The notes under the pieces: model-generated
What the model was told of the DNA's origin: nothing
What the model saw: only the letters and a program-made list of their open reading frames with translations
The model's database searches: none
In this document: one piece after another, positions 26,045-34,557 of the stretch
Layout of the letters: each line of letters starts with the position of its first letter
Position numbering within the stretch: the stretch's first letter is position 1
From: UBA2330 sp035443185
GTDB lineage: Bacteria > Bacteroidota > Ignavibacteria > Tepidaquicellales > Tepidaquicellaceae
NCBI GenBank assembly: GCA_035443185.1
Contig: DAORRV010000005.1
Location: 21,545 to 85,544, forward strand
Direction: 5' to 3'
DNA length: 64,000 nt
Program-made: the position numbers and the translations under genes

Positions 26045-26463
26045 GCAATAATGTAAAAAATCTAATTGCTAAAAAGAATTTATTTATTTGTCTATTCATT
26101 AATTCATTAATTATTTTTTGATTTTTTCTAAATTAATTTCAAATCAAACTTGAAAATTATAAGCAGTTTGTTTAATATTAACTAAGGAAAAAAGAAACAG
26201 AAATCCTGTTAATATATTGTTAATAACTTTTAACGGACAGGGTTTTAAAGTTTGCTGGCATGCCCCACTAACTACTTACTAACATCAATTGTTAATAAGA
26301 CTAAACTAACTGCATAACGGCTATATATACAAAGGCGTTAACACAACATGTTTTTTTAATAAGTGTGTTAACATTTATGATTTTCCTGTTTTATTTTATT
26401 GCTGCACATAAAGTAAAATATTAACCAAAATTCATTTGTTAATAATTTTTAATATTCTTAGGT
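26045..26463. promoter_or_regulatory. Candidate oriC / dnaA control region
   Basis: This is a very AT-rich spacer between divergent alr and dnaA. TGTTAATAA occurs at 26218-26226, 26290-26298 and 26437-26445, with a TGTTAATAT variant at 26207-26215. The reverse complement TTATTAACA differs from the classic DnaA box TTATCCACA at two positions. GTTAACACA (26337-26345) and TGTGTTAAC (26364-26372) form a perfect 9-bp inverted repeat. Clustered 9-mers beside dnaA fit an origin or a DnaA autoregulatory site. I see no perfect classic box, and dnaN does not follow dnaA, so this remains provisional. Confidence 0.5.
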
Positions 26464-28029
26464 GTGATAAATTTCTCTACTGCTGATTCCCAAAAAGACA
26501 ACGATAAAAACAAAAATTCCATTTCCGGCAACGAAGAGCTGAAACTCAGCGAAGAGAGTCGTCAGACCGAACTTATATGGAAAAAATTCCTTGAACTGCT
26601 ATCTGATAATCTCAAGGCGGGTGAGATAAATACATGGTTCTCCGTGATCATTCCGAAAAGTTACAAAGATAACGTACTTACAATTTCTGTCCCGAGCGAA
26701 GATTACTACAGTCTCATCGAAAGCCGCTATAATAAAATTATTTCATCTATCACTGAAACTCTTCTTGGTTCGGACGGCAAACTTAATTATGAAATATCAC
26801 AATACGGATTATTTGGTGACAATGAATCAGAAAACATAGCTAAAAAAAATCAGATCTTAGAAAAAAAGAAACCGGCTTTTGGCGAAATTAATATTTTTGA
26901 TTCCGGGGTTAGTTCAAATTATTATTCAAATGACAATTCGAATGTTAATTCAGATTCGCATAAAAATTTCTCAACCAATTTAAATAAAAAGCATATATTT
27001 GAAAATTTTATAAAGGGTGAAAGTAATGAGCTCGCTGTAGCTGCTGCTTATGCTATTTCAAATAATCCGGGAAAGACATACAACCCATTCTTTGTTTATG
27101 GCGGAGTCGGACTTGGAAAGACACATCTTATTCAGGCGATTGGAAATGAGATTCTGAAAAAGAATCCTGATATGAAAGTTTATTATACAACGGCACCGGA
27201 TTTTACAACTGAGTTTACAACTAACATCGCTCAAAACAGGATAGATTTTTCTTCAAACAGAAACGGTACAAAGAAATTAGATTCGTTTTATAAATCCCTA
27301 GATGTACTTATACTTGATGACGTACAGTATCTGAGCGGAAAAGAAAAGACTCAGGATTTTATGTATCAGATTTTTAATACTTTGTATAATGACAAAAAGC
27401 ATATAATTTTTTCAAGTGACAAACCTATTAATCAGATCAAAGGTGTAGAAGAAAGACTGATGTCGAGATTTCAGTGGGGAATAACAACTGATATACAAGC
27501 TCCAAACTGGGAAATGAGAGTTGCTATCATTCAGAAAAAATTAATGGAAGCTGACATTGAAGCACCCGAAGAAGTGGTTCATTTTATTGCTTCAAATGTT
27601 AAAGACAGTATCAGAACCATTGAAGGCTGTATAGTCGGAATCATTGCTGACAGCGTCCTGAGATACAAAGGCGAGATCAATCTTGAGATTGCCGAAAACG
27701 TTATTAGCAGAGTCATAGGCACCGTAAAGCGCGCTAAGAACATTTCCATCGAAAACATTATATACGCAGTTGCAAATTATTACAGGATCTCAGAAAATCA
27801 GATATTATCAAGAAAGCGTACGAAAGAAATTGCCTTTGCAAGACAGGTAGCAATGCATCTTGCTAAAGAACTTACACCGCTTACACTTGAATCCATCGGA
27901 CTTAATTTTGGCGGAAAAGATCATGCAACCGTCCTTTACGCTAACAATATTATTTCCAATCTCATTAAAAAAGATAAGGACGTACTTAATCAGATATTAG
28001 AAATCAAAGACCATTTAAAAAATTTATAA
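26464..28029 (+). CDS. dnaA: Chromosomal replication initiator protein DnaA
   Basis: This 521-residue initiator starts at GTG. Domain I (about 33-115) contains WKKFLELLSDNLKAGEINTWFSVIIP. Domain II is a long Asn/Ser-rich linker. Domain III is the AAA+ core, with Walker A GGVGLGKTHL near 213-222, Walker B VLILDDVQYLSGKEKTQ near 280 and sensor elements RLMSRFQWG. Domain IV ends with GGKDHATVLYANN, the DnaA-box-binding signature. It is about 50-70 residues longer than many DnaA proteins, mostly in domain II. Its last 6 bp overlap the end of the opposing alkA-like gene, and no dnaN or recF is adjacent. Confidence 0.97.
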   Translation: MINFSTADSQKDNDKNKNSISGNEELKLSEESRQTELIWKKFLELLSDNLKAGEINTWFSVIIPKSYKDNVLTISVPSEDYYSLIESRYNKIISSITETLLGSDGKLNYEISQYGLFGDNESENIAKKNQILEKKKPAFGEINIFDSGVSSNYYSNDNSNVNSDSHKNFSTNLNKKHIFENFIKGESNELAVAAAYAISNNPGKTYNPFFVYGGVGLGKTHLIQAIGNEILKKNPDMKVYYTTAPDFTTEFTTNIAQNRIDFSSNRNGTKKLDSFYKSLDVLILDDVQYLSGKEKTQDFMYQIFNTLYNDKKHIIFSSDKPINQIKGVEERLMSRFQWGITTDIQAPNWEMRVAIIQKKLMEADIEAPEEVVHFIASNVKDSIRTIEGCIVGIIADSVLRYKGEINLEIAENVISRVIGTVKRAKNISIENIIYAVANYYRISENQILSRKRTKEIAFARQVAMHLAKELTPLTLESIGLNFGGKDHATVLYANNIISNLIKKDKDVLNQILEIKDHLKNL

Positions 28030-28656
28030 TAACAATTCTCTTTTTCTTTTCTTAAGATAATAATGCCACAAAAAAAAGCTTGCAAGCGATCTGTAAGGTT
28101 TCCATTTTTCTGAAAATTTAACAACCTCTATTTTTGTTTTACAGCCCGTTAATTCAATCGCAGCGTTTATAACAGCAACATCTCCCGCAGGGAAGATATC
28201 TTTAGCCTGAAGAGCAAACATCAGATAAATATCAGCCGTCCAGTCACCGATCCCTTTAATTTTTTTTAGAATTTCTCTTGTTTTATTTTGATCCTGACCT
28301 GATAAATTTTCCAGATCAAGTTCATTATTTAAAATTGCATTTGAAAGTGAACGAAGATATTCTGATTTCTGTCTGGTTATATAACAATTTCTCATTTCAG
28401 TATCTGAAAGCTTTATAATCTGAGCCGGTGTGAACTCCTGAACGAAATCTGACAGTTTCAAAAAATGTGAATTTGCAGATTCCAGACTTACCTGCTGACC
28501 GATGATGATCTTTGACAATGTAATAAATCCCTGCGGTCTGATCACGTTTTCAGGTGATCCGTAAGCATCATGAATTTGGCTGAATATTTTATCTTTTTTA
28601 AAAAGATTATCTATGTCTTTGTTATAAATAATTTTATCTTTTTTATTAAATACCAT
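28024..28656 (-). CDS. DNA-3-methyladenine glycosylase II-like (HhH-GPD)
   Basis: This 210-residue base-excision repair glycosylase matches the AlkA core without the N-terminal AlkA domain. The segment FITLSKIIIGQQVSLESANSHFLKL matches the family helix. The helix-hairpin-helix LKKIKGIGDWTADIYLMFAL is followed by the catalytic Asp in FPAGDVAVINA. It should remove alkylated purines. It is tail to tail with dnaA, overlapping by 6 bp. MutY or Nth are unlikely because no iron-sulfur Cys cluster is present. Confidence 0.92.
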   Translation of the reverse strand: MVFNKKDKIIYNKDIDNLFKKDKIFSQIHDAYGSPENVIRPQGFITLSKIIIGQQVSLESANSHFLKLSDFVQEFTPAQIIKLSDTEMRNCYITRQKSEYLRSLSNAILNNELDLENLSGQDQNKTREILKKIKGIGDWTADIYLMFALQAKDIFPAGDVAVINAAIELTGCKTKIEVVKFSEKWKPYRSLASFFLWHYYLKKRKRELLL

Positions 28657-29076
28657 CGGAGAATTTTTTTTTGAAATATAATTTATATTCTTTTAATTAA
28701 ATAACCGATTCGGATAAGTAGAGTCGTCTATATGTAACCCATACGCAGAAACGCCAATATGAGAATATATATAATTAATAATCCAAAAAAATGAAACCGG
28801 ACAAATTTTAAAAGTAGATTTTAAATAAAGACATATATTATTACAATAAATACCCATTGTTAAAATCTTATTCATATCTTATTAATAAATCATAACTACT
28901 GACAATTTTAAAAAAATTTTAACCTATTCTATCTGTAATTGTTAGTTTTTTTTATTTAAGCTATTTTTATTAACAAGTTATCAGATGGTATTTTGAAGAC
29001 AATGCTGATAAACTTAATTACTAACAATATTAACATCACTGCTACTGCTACTAATCTTTTATATATATAATTAATA
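28657..29076. other. AT-rich gene-free spacer upstream of recN
   Basis: No convincing gene lies here. The region holds TTATTAACA at 28967-28975 and ATATTAACA at 29027-29035, the same 9-mers, reversed, that cluster upstream of dnaA. A CTGCTACTGCTACTA run lies just before recN. The recN promoter should be in the last 100 bp, but I could not pick a confident -10/-33 pair. Confidence 0.6.
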
Positions 29077-30789
29077 ATGATAGAGAAATTACTTATTAAG
29101 AACTACCTGATAATAAAAGAAGCTGAAATTCATTTCTCTGAAGGCTTAAATATTCTTACAGGCGAGACCGGTGCAGGGAAATCGATCATTCTTGATGCTC
29201 TGTCTTTACTGCTTGGTGAAAGAGCTGATCATTCCAAAATAAAAAGCGGAGATGATAAGCTTATTATGGAAGGTCAGTTTAATTTTACTGATAATAAGAT
29301 AGTTGAAAATCTTTATAAAGAAATGTTTCCGGAGGATGAGTTTAATGGCTATCTGATTCTCAGAAGAGAGATAAATACAAAGGGAATTAACAGAAGTTTT
29401 ATAAATGACACGCCTGTGAATATTTCTGATATGAAAAAATTCGGTGATGTAGTAATAGATATTCATTCACAGAATGAACATCAGTCTCTTCTTAGTAAGG
29501 AAACTCATATTGGAATTCTTGATAATTATGTATCTGATGAAACTATTTTTTCCGAATATGAAAAAGGTTATTTGGATCTGAGAAAAAGTGTTTCGGATTA
29601 TAAAGAATTCATTTCAAAAAAAGAAGATCTGCTCAGCCGAAAGAAATTTTTAGACCATGATCTTAAGGAAATTAATAATGTTAATATACAGCCCGGAGAA
29701 GATGAAGAAATAGAGACTGAACTGGACAGACTTGAAAATTCAGAGGAAATATCATCATCTCTAAGTATTTCTCTTGAAGGACTTTCTGAAAATGATTTCA
29801 ACGCTCTAAATATCATCAGTGCAGCAGTCAAGGAATTAAAGAAGATATCTGATTATGACAAGAATTTTGAAAAGCTTATAGAGGATCTGGAAAGTTCATA
29901 TATATTGATAAAAGAAACTTCATCTTCATTATTAAATTATAATAATGATTTGAACTTTGATCCTGTCAGGATCGAGCATTTAAGAAGCAGGTTACTTGCT
30001 ATAAACAGTTTAAAAAGGAAACATGAGCTTGATATTCCGGAATTACTTGAAAAAGCTGAGAACATTCAAAAAGATCTGACTTTTGCGGAGAATTTTGATC
30101 ATGAAATTGATAAGCTTGATAAGAAAATTTCAGTAATGAAATCTGAACTGTTCTCACTTGCGGAAAAAATTTCAGATAAAAGAATTAAAAGAGCTAAAGA
30201 TCTTGAAAAGGAAATAAATAAATTGTTAAAAGAAGTCGGACTTGAATCTGCAGAATTTAAAGTTGATATAAAAAAAAACATTTCCGATTCAGAAAATGAA
30301 TTTACTGTAAAAAAGGGAAAGGAAAATTATGAACTTTCCCAAAACGGCATTAATAATATTGAATTTTTAATAAGGACAAACAAAGGAATGGAGCTTTCTC
30401 CGCTCAGAAAATCAGCTTCAGGCGGTGAAATTTCACGTATAATGCTCGCCATCAAAACAGTGCTTTCGGAAAATGACAATATCGGAATACTTGTCTTTGA
30501 TGAAATTGATGCAGGTATCAGTGGGAGGATAGCTCAGAAGGTCGGTAACACACTTAAAAAACTCGCAGTCTCACATCAGATCATCTGCATCACACATCTC
30601 CCTCAGATAGCCGCAAACAGCGACAGACATTTTAATGTAAGTAAAAGTGATGAAAATAATGAAACGAAAGCATATATTAATATTCTTGATGATAATGAAA
30701 AGATAAATGAGGTCGCAAAACTTCTCAGTGGTGAAAAAATCACAGAATCTACTATTAACAGCGCTAAAGAGCTTATTTCAGGGAAATAA
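29077..30789 (+). CDS. recN: DNA repair protein RecN
   Basis: This 570-residue SMC-like ATPase acts in double-strand-break repair. Walker A GETGAGKS is at about 29-36. A long coiled-coil centre, about 150-370, includes the HSQNEHQSLLS segment near 130. The C-terminal half has ASGGEISRIMLAIK (signature), ILVFDEIDAGISG (Walker B and D-loop) and ICITHLPQIAA. The length is typical. It stands alone, and its stop is followed by a terminator-like hairpin shared with the opposing lipoate ligase gene. Confidence 0.96.
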   Translation: MIEKLLIKNYLIIKEAEIHFSEGLNILTGETGAGKSIILDALSLLLGERADHSKIKSGDDKLIMEGQFNFTDNKIVENLYKEMFPEDEFNGYLILRREINTKGINRSFINDTPVNISDMKKFGDVVIDIHSQNEHQSLLSKETHIGILDNYVSDETIFSEYEKGYLDLRKSVSDYKEFISKKEDLLSRKKFLDHDLKEINNVNIQPGEDEEIETELDRLENSEEISSSLSISLEGLSENDFNALNIISAAVKELKKISDYDKNFEKLIEDLESSYILIKETSSSLLNYNNDLNFDPVRIEHLRSRLLAINSLKRKHELDIPELLEKAENIQKDLTFAENFDHEIDKLDKKISVMKSELFSLAEKISDKRIKRAKDLEKEINKLLKEVGLESAEFKVDIKKNISDSENEFTVKKGKENYELSQNGINNIEFLIRTNKGMELSPLRKSASGGEISRIMLAIKTVLSENDNIGILVFDEIDAGISGRIAQKVGNTLKKLAVSHQIICITHLPQIAANSDRHFNVSKSDENNETKAYINILDDNEKINEVAKLLSGEKITESTINSAKELISGK

Positions 30790-30821
30790 AAAACCTCCAC
30801 ATAAAATTTATTATGTGAAGG
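30785..30821 (-). terminator. Rho-independent terminator of the lipoate ligase gene
   Basis: CCTCCACATAA (30794-30804) and TTATGTGAAGG (30811-30821) form an 11-bp stem with one mismatch and a 6-nt loop. On the minus strand the stem is followed by a T tract (complement of the A run just before 30794). It would end transcription coming from the lipoate ligase, and it may help stop recN from the other side. Confidence 0.7.
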
Positions 30822-30940
30822 TCAATTAAAGGAAGAACAAATATGAAAGAACGTAGCTTGCTGGCGCAAGCAGTATCGTATAACATTATCAGGTTAATAA
30901 AGTTTCAGAAGATTAAATTTTTTTTTTAAAAATAATATTT

Positions 30941-31936
30941 TTAAATTTCTGTAAGGAAATTAGCAAATTCCTGTGAAGTTATATTTCCAAGGTAATGCTT
31001 GAGGTCAATATCAGAAATACCTTCTTTTATTGAAATGTTATCATATTTAAAACCTGTCAGCTTATTTTCCACTTCGCTCAATTCACCATGACCAAGAAAA
31101 TCCCCGAATATTTTGAATTCTTTTATAATCCCGTCCTTTACTTGTATCCTTGCATCAATCTGTCCAAAATCAAATCTCTTCTTTTTCTGTATATTAAATT
31201 CAGGTGACCTGCCATAATTCCAGTCCCAAGATCTGTATTTTGATTCGGAAAGTTTTTTTACTCCTTCAAGCTCATCATCAGAAATAGTATAAAATTTTAT
31301 ATTTTCTTTACCTCCGAAAATAGATTCTGTTATAATATCTTTAAAATCGTAAACTGACATATCAATATTTATAAATTCTTTTATATTTGCTACACGGCTT
31401 CTTACGGATTTAATTCCTTTACTCTCAATCTTGTCTGTTTGAACGTTCAAAGCTTTTACTACATTATCGAGATTTGAATTAAACAAAAGTGTTCCGTGGC
31501 TGAACATTGACTTAGTATCAGTAAACTGTGCATTCCCTGAGATTTTTCTTTCGCTGACAGTAATATCATTTCTTCCGTTGAGCTCAGCATTTATTCCCAT
31601 TTCCTGCAGAACCTTAATCACAGGCTCAGTAAATAATTTAAAATTATGAATACTCTGGTGTGAATGTTTTGTCATAAAGCTGAAATTCAGATTGCCTTTG
31701 TCATGATATACAGCTCCTCCACCAGAAATTCTTCTTACTATATGAACTCCGTTTTGCTTAACGTAATCATTATTAACTTCTTCTATAGTATTTTGATGTT
31801 TTCCAATTATGACCGAAGGTTCATTTATATAAAATAAAAGATATTCATTTTCCATATTCAGATTACGGACGCAATATTCTTCAAGAGCCAGATTGAAAGT
31901 CGGATCTGTGATGTTTTGATTATCGATTAAAAGCAT
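30941..31936 (-). CDS. lplA: Lipoate-protein ligase A family protein
   Basis: This 331-residue enzyme attaches lipoate to the lysine of E2 and GcvH domains through lipoyl-AMP. The BPL/LplA/LipB core shows PSVIIGKHQNTIEEVN near 50 and the nucleotide loop RRISGGGAVYHDKGNLNFSF near 70-90. SGNAQF near 135 includes the conserved Lys in KISGNAQ. A C-terminal accessory domain, about 250-331, is present as in E. coli LplA, so it may use free lipoate. It lies 6 bp downstream of the small membrane protein gene. Confidence 0.93.
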   Translation of the reverse strand: MLLIDNQNITDPTFNLALEEYCVRNLNMENEYLLFYINEPSVIIGKHQNTIEEVNNDYVKQNGVHIVRRISGGGAVYHDKGNLNFSFMTKHSHQSIHNFKLFTEPVIKVLQEMGINAELNGRNDITVSERKISGNAQFTDTKSMFSHGTLLFNSNLDNVVKALNVQTDKIESKGIKSVRSRVANIKEFINIDMSVYDFKDIITESIFGGKENIKFYTISDDELEGVKKLSESKYRSWDWNYGRSPEFNIQKKKRFDFGQIDARIQVKDGIIKEFKIFGDFLGHGELSEVENKLTGFKYDNISIKEGISDIDLKHYLGNITSQEFANFLTEI

Positions 31937-31942
31937 TTAAAG

Positions 31943-32320
31943 TTATTTGTTTTCGGGAATAATGGGGTTCGTAAGCTGTGCTCTGCATTGTTCATCCCAT
32001 TCTTTAATTTCCACACCGGTGACTTTATTCATTTCACCTTCACTGTATCTGGTTTTAATTTTTTCGAGCATACATTTACAGAAGGATTTCATAGTTTCCT
32101 GTTTACCCATGTCGTCTTTGATTTGAGGCTTATACTTATCGTAGCAATTTTTTACAAAGACGGAATCCATTTCTGCAGACCATTCGTGAAAAGTCGGATC
32201 TTTGTGATTCTGACTATCCATATATATATAAATAACACCTGCTGCTATTATACCGGCAATAAGAAAGAGCCATAGCCTTTCCTTTTTTGGTGGGTTGTTT
32301 GAGTCGTTTATTTTATTCAA
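31943..32320 (-). CDS. Small membrane-anchored Cys-containing hypothetical protein
   Basis: This 125-residue protein has one membrane segment at about 16-35 (LWLFLIAGIIAAGVIYIYM) and a short cytoplasmic N-terminus, so most of it should be extracytoplasmic. The exposed part has four Cys: CYDKY near 60, FCKCMLEKIKTRY near 83-85, and a final QCRAQ. They may form disulfides or bind a metal. I do not recognise a named domain. It starts the two-gene run with lplA. Confidence 0.7.
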   Translation of the reverse strand: MNKINDSNNPPKKERLWLFLIAGIIAAGVIYIYMDSQNHKDPTFHEWSAEMDSVFVKNCYDKYKPQIKDDMGKQETMKSFCKCMLEKIKTRYSEGEMNKVTGVEIKEWDEQCRAQLTNPIIPENK

Positions 32321-32479
32321 TTTAAATTTATTTTTTTCAAATATTACAATTATGTTATGATTTTTAAATACAGAATCTAATACTTCTTATAAAAAATATT
32401 TTTCCAAAAAATCACAATGTTTTAAATTCTCCCTTTTTAGTTTAGTTGAATTTTTGTTATTTGTAAAAATCAAAAAAAT

Positions 32480-32941
32480 ATGATACCACAATTTAATAAT
32501 CTCGATCAGAAAGAAACAGAATTAATGCTGGACGCTCCTGCACTTGTAACCTTACTTATAGCAGGGTCAGACGGCAATATAGAACAAAAGCAGGTAGACT
32601 GGGGATCAAAGATCACTCATTTCAGAGCTAAAGACGAAGATTCTATAATGCAAAGTTATTACATAGAAGTGGAAAAATCTTTTAACGATACACTTGCGCA
32701 GTTTATTAATGCATTTCCAAATGATATAGAGGAAAGAGGAAAATTAATAAATAATGAGCTTATAAAAATAAATGATATTCTTCCAAAGCTTAATAAAGAC
32801 TTTGCAAAACAGTTTTACAGTGATATGAAAAGTCTTTCCAAACAGATTGCAAAAGCTACCGGCGGTGTCTGGGGATACGGTTCAATAAGTGCTGAAGAGC
32901 AAAAATATCTTGATCTTGATATTATTAATCCTGTTGAGTAA
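32480..32941 (+). CDS. Hypothetical protein, TerB-like features
   Basis: This is a 153-residue soluble helical protein. The segment LDAPALVTLLIAGSDGNIEQKQVDW near the start recalls the TerB/tellurite-like fold, in which an acidic GSDGxI loop follows a helix, but the match is weak. No signal peptide is present. Its last codons (LDIINPVE) lie inside the first copy of an exact 71-bp tandem duplication that also contains the end of rmuC. The function is unknown. Confidence 0.72.
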   Translation: MIPQFNNLDQKETELMLDAPALVTLLIAGSDGNIEQKQVDWGSKITHFRAKDEDSIMQSYYIEVEKSFNDTLAQFINAFPNDIEERGKLINNELIKINDILPKLNKDFAKQFYSDMKSLSKQIAKATGGVWGYGSISAEEQKYLDLDIINPVE

Positions 32942-33053
32942 TTAAATCTGAATCAGGATCTTCAATTTCTTCAAGCCGACGTGATCTTGATATTATTAAT
33001 CCTGTTGAGTAATTAAATCTGAATCAGGATCTTCAATTTCTTCAAGCCGACGT
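32912..33053. repeat. Exact 71-bp tandem duplication across two gene ends
   Basis: The 71 bp at 32912-32982 recur without a mismatch at 32983-33053. Each copy contains the last codons and stop of the plus-strand gene at 32480 and, on the other strand, the last codons of rmuC. The intact genes use copy 1 for the plus gene's end and copy 2 for rmuC's end. Perfect identity points to a very recent duplication or an assembly join error. Confidence 0.95.
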
Positions 33054-34345
33054 AAAATATTTTCGGGCAGAGACTTATTGGTTTCTGCCCCGAGTTTTTT
33101 AATTCTCTCTATTCTTCCTATTATTGTGTCACCTTTCTTTTTTGATTCAAAAAGTTTGTTCATAGCACTGCTGTAATTTTCTTTTGAATCGTCGATTTTA
33201 TTTCCAAGCGTAACGAGATCATTTATAAACCCGTGAAATTTATCATACAAAGCTCCGCTCTCGTTTGCAATTTCAATCACATTTTTTCTCTGTCTTTCCT
33301 GTTTCCATATAAATGAAATTGTTTTCATGGTAGCGAGAAGTGTCGAAGTGGAAACGGGCAGCACATTTTTTTCAAGAGCTCTTTCTATCATTTCTGTGTT
33401 TTCTTTCAGCACGGAATGAAGAGCAGGCTCAATAGGTACAAACATGATTACGTAATCAGGCGGATTTATTCCGTAAAGTTTTGGATAATTCTTTGAACTC
33501 AAATCTGATATGTGATTCATTATATTTTTTAAATGCTCTTTGAGAAATGAAGCTTTGTCATTATCATTTTCAGAATTAAAATAATTTTCGTATGCGACAA
33601 GAGAAACCTTGGAATCTATGATCAGATTTCTGTCTTCAGGTAAGTTGATAATATAATCGGGTCTGAAAACATTTCCTCCTGCATCAAGAAGTGTTTCTTG
33701 TTTTCTGTAATGTATATCTTTTTCGAGACCGGCTTTTTCGAGAATCAGCTCAAGCTGCAGTTCACCCCAGTTACCCTGAAGTTTTTTGTCACCTTTAAGC
33801 GCACCGGTCAGTCTGTTTGTATCTTCACTTACCTGCTGATTTAGCTTTACGATCTGTTCAAGTTCTTTTTTCAGAGAAATTCTTTCACGCGTCTCTTCTT
33901 TAAATGTATCGTCAACCTTTTTTTCAAAATCCGATATCTTTTCTTTTAAGGGTTTTAGAATATCACCAATGTTCTTTTCATTAAGCTCAGTAAATTTTTT
34001 CCCTTTCTCTTCAAGCAGTTCATTAGAAAGATTTTTGAATTCGGTTTTGAAAATGTTGTGCAGATCTTCCATATCAGATTTCTGAACTTCAAGTTTTTCT
34101 GTTAAATTTTTTGAATGTTCTTCGGTGCGGGCAAGAGATCTGTTCAATTCTAAAATTTCAGATTCCTTTATAGCTAAATTCTTTTTTTCATTTTCATAAA
34201 GGTCTTTCGGAATGTAATTTGATTCGATCTCTTTAAGTGATAATCCTTTATCCTTTTCTGAAATGAGTTTAATTATTATCCATGCGATGAAGAATCCTGA
34301 TATCAGCGCGATCACCAAATAAAGTATATTGCCTGATGACTCCAT
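32996..34345 (-). CDS. rmuC: DNA recombination protein RmuC
   Basis: This 449-residue protein has a membrane segment at about 7-26, a long coiled coil to about 190, and the RmuC domain. Family motifs include GNWGELQLELILEKAGLEKDIHY near 195-215, FRPDYIINLPEDRNLIIDSKVSL near 228-250, PDYVIMFVPIEPALHSVL and STLLATMKTISFIWKQERQ. RmuC limits chromosomal inversions and is nuclease-like (PD-(D/E)xK superfamily). Its stop lies in the second copy of the 71-bp duplication. Confidence 0.94.
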   Translation of the reverse strand: MESSGNILYLVIALISGFFIAWIIIKLISEKDKGLSLKEIESNYIPKDLYENEKKNLAIKESEILELNRSLARTEEHSKNLTEKLEVQKSDMEDLHNIFKTEFKNLSNELLEEKGKKFTELNEKNIGDILKPLKEKISDFEKKVDDTFKEETRERISLKKELEQIVKLNQQVSEDTNRLTGALKGDKKLQGNWGELQLELILEKAGLEKDIHYRKQETLLDAGGNVFRPDYIINLPEDRNLIIDSKVSLVAYENYFNSENDNDKASFLKEHLKNIMNHISDLSSKNYPKLYGINPPDYVIMFVPIEPALHSVLKENTEMIERALEKNVLPVSTSTLLATMKTISFIWKQERQRKNVIEIANESGALYDKFHGFINDLVTLGNKIDDSKENYSSAMNKLFESKKKGDTIIGRIERIKKLGAETNKSLPENILRRLEEIEDPDSDLITQQD

Positions 34346-34557
34346 ATTTGTTTGATTAATTTAATGAGTCTGATAATTTACAAATTCAGTATTGTAAAAT
34401 AAATATTAATCTGATTTGAATTTTTTGAAAAAGTAATTTAATCAAAATTAGCTGATGGAGAATTTAAAAAACTCAATAAAAAATTTTACTTTGTAACTAC
34501 ATTTAAAAATAAAGATATTAATACTCATTGCAACTGAAAGACCGGTTAAATTAATTA

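Noticed and set aside
28693..28875. 60-residue minus-strand open frame upstream of recN
   Set aside because: The translation is a mix of hydrophobic and Asn/Ser-rich stretches without a known motif or ribosome-binding site, in an AT-rich spacer where such frames arise by chance.
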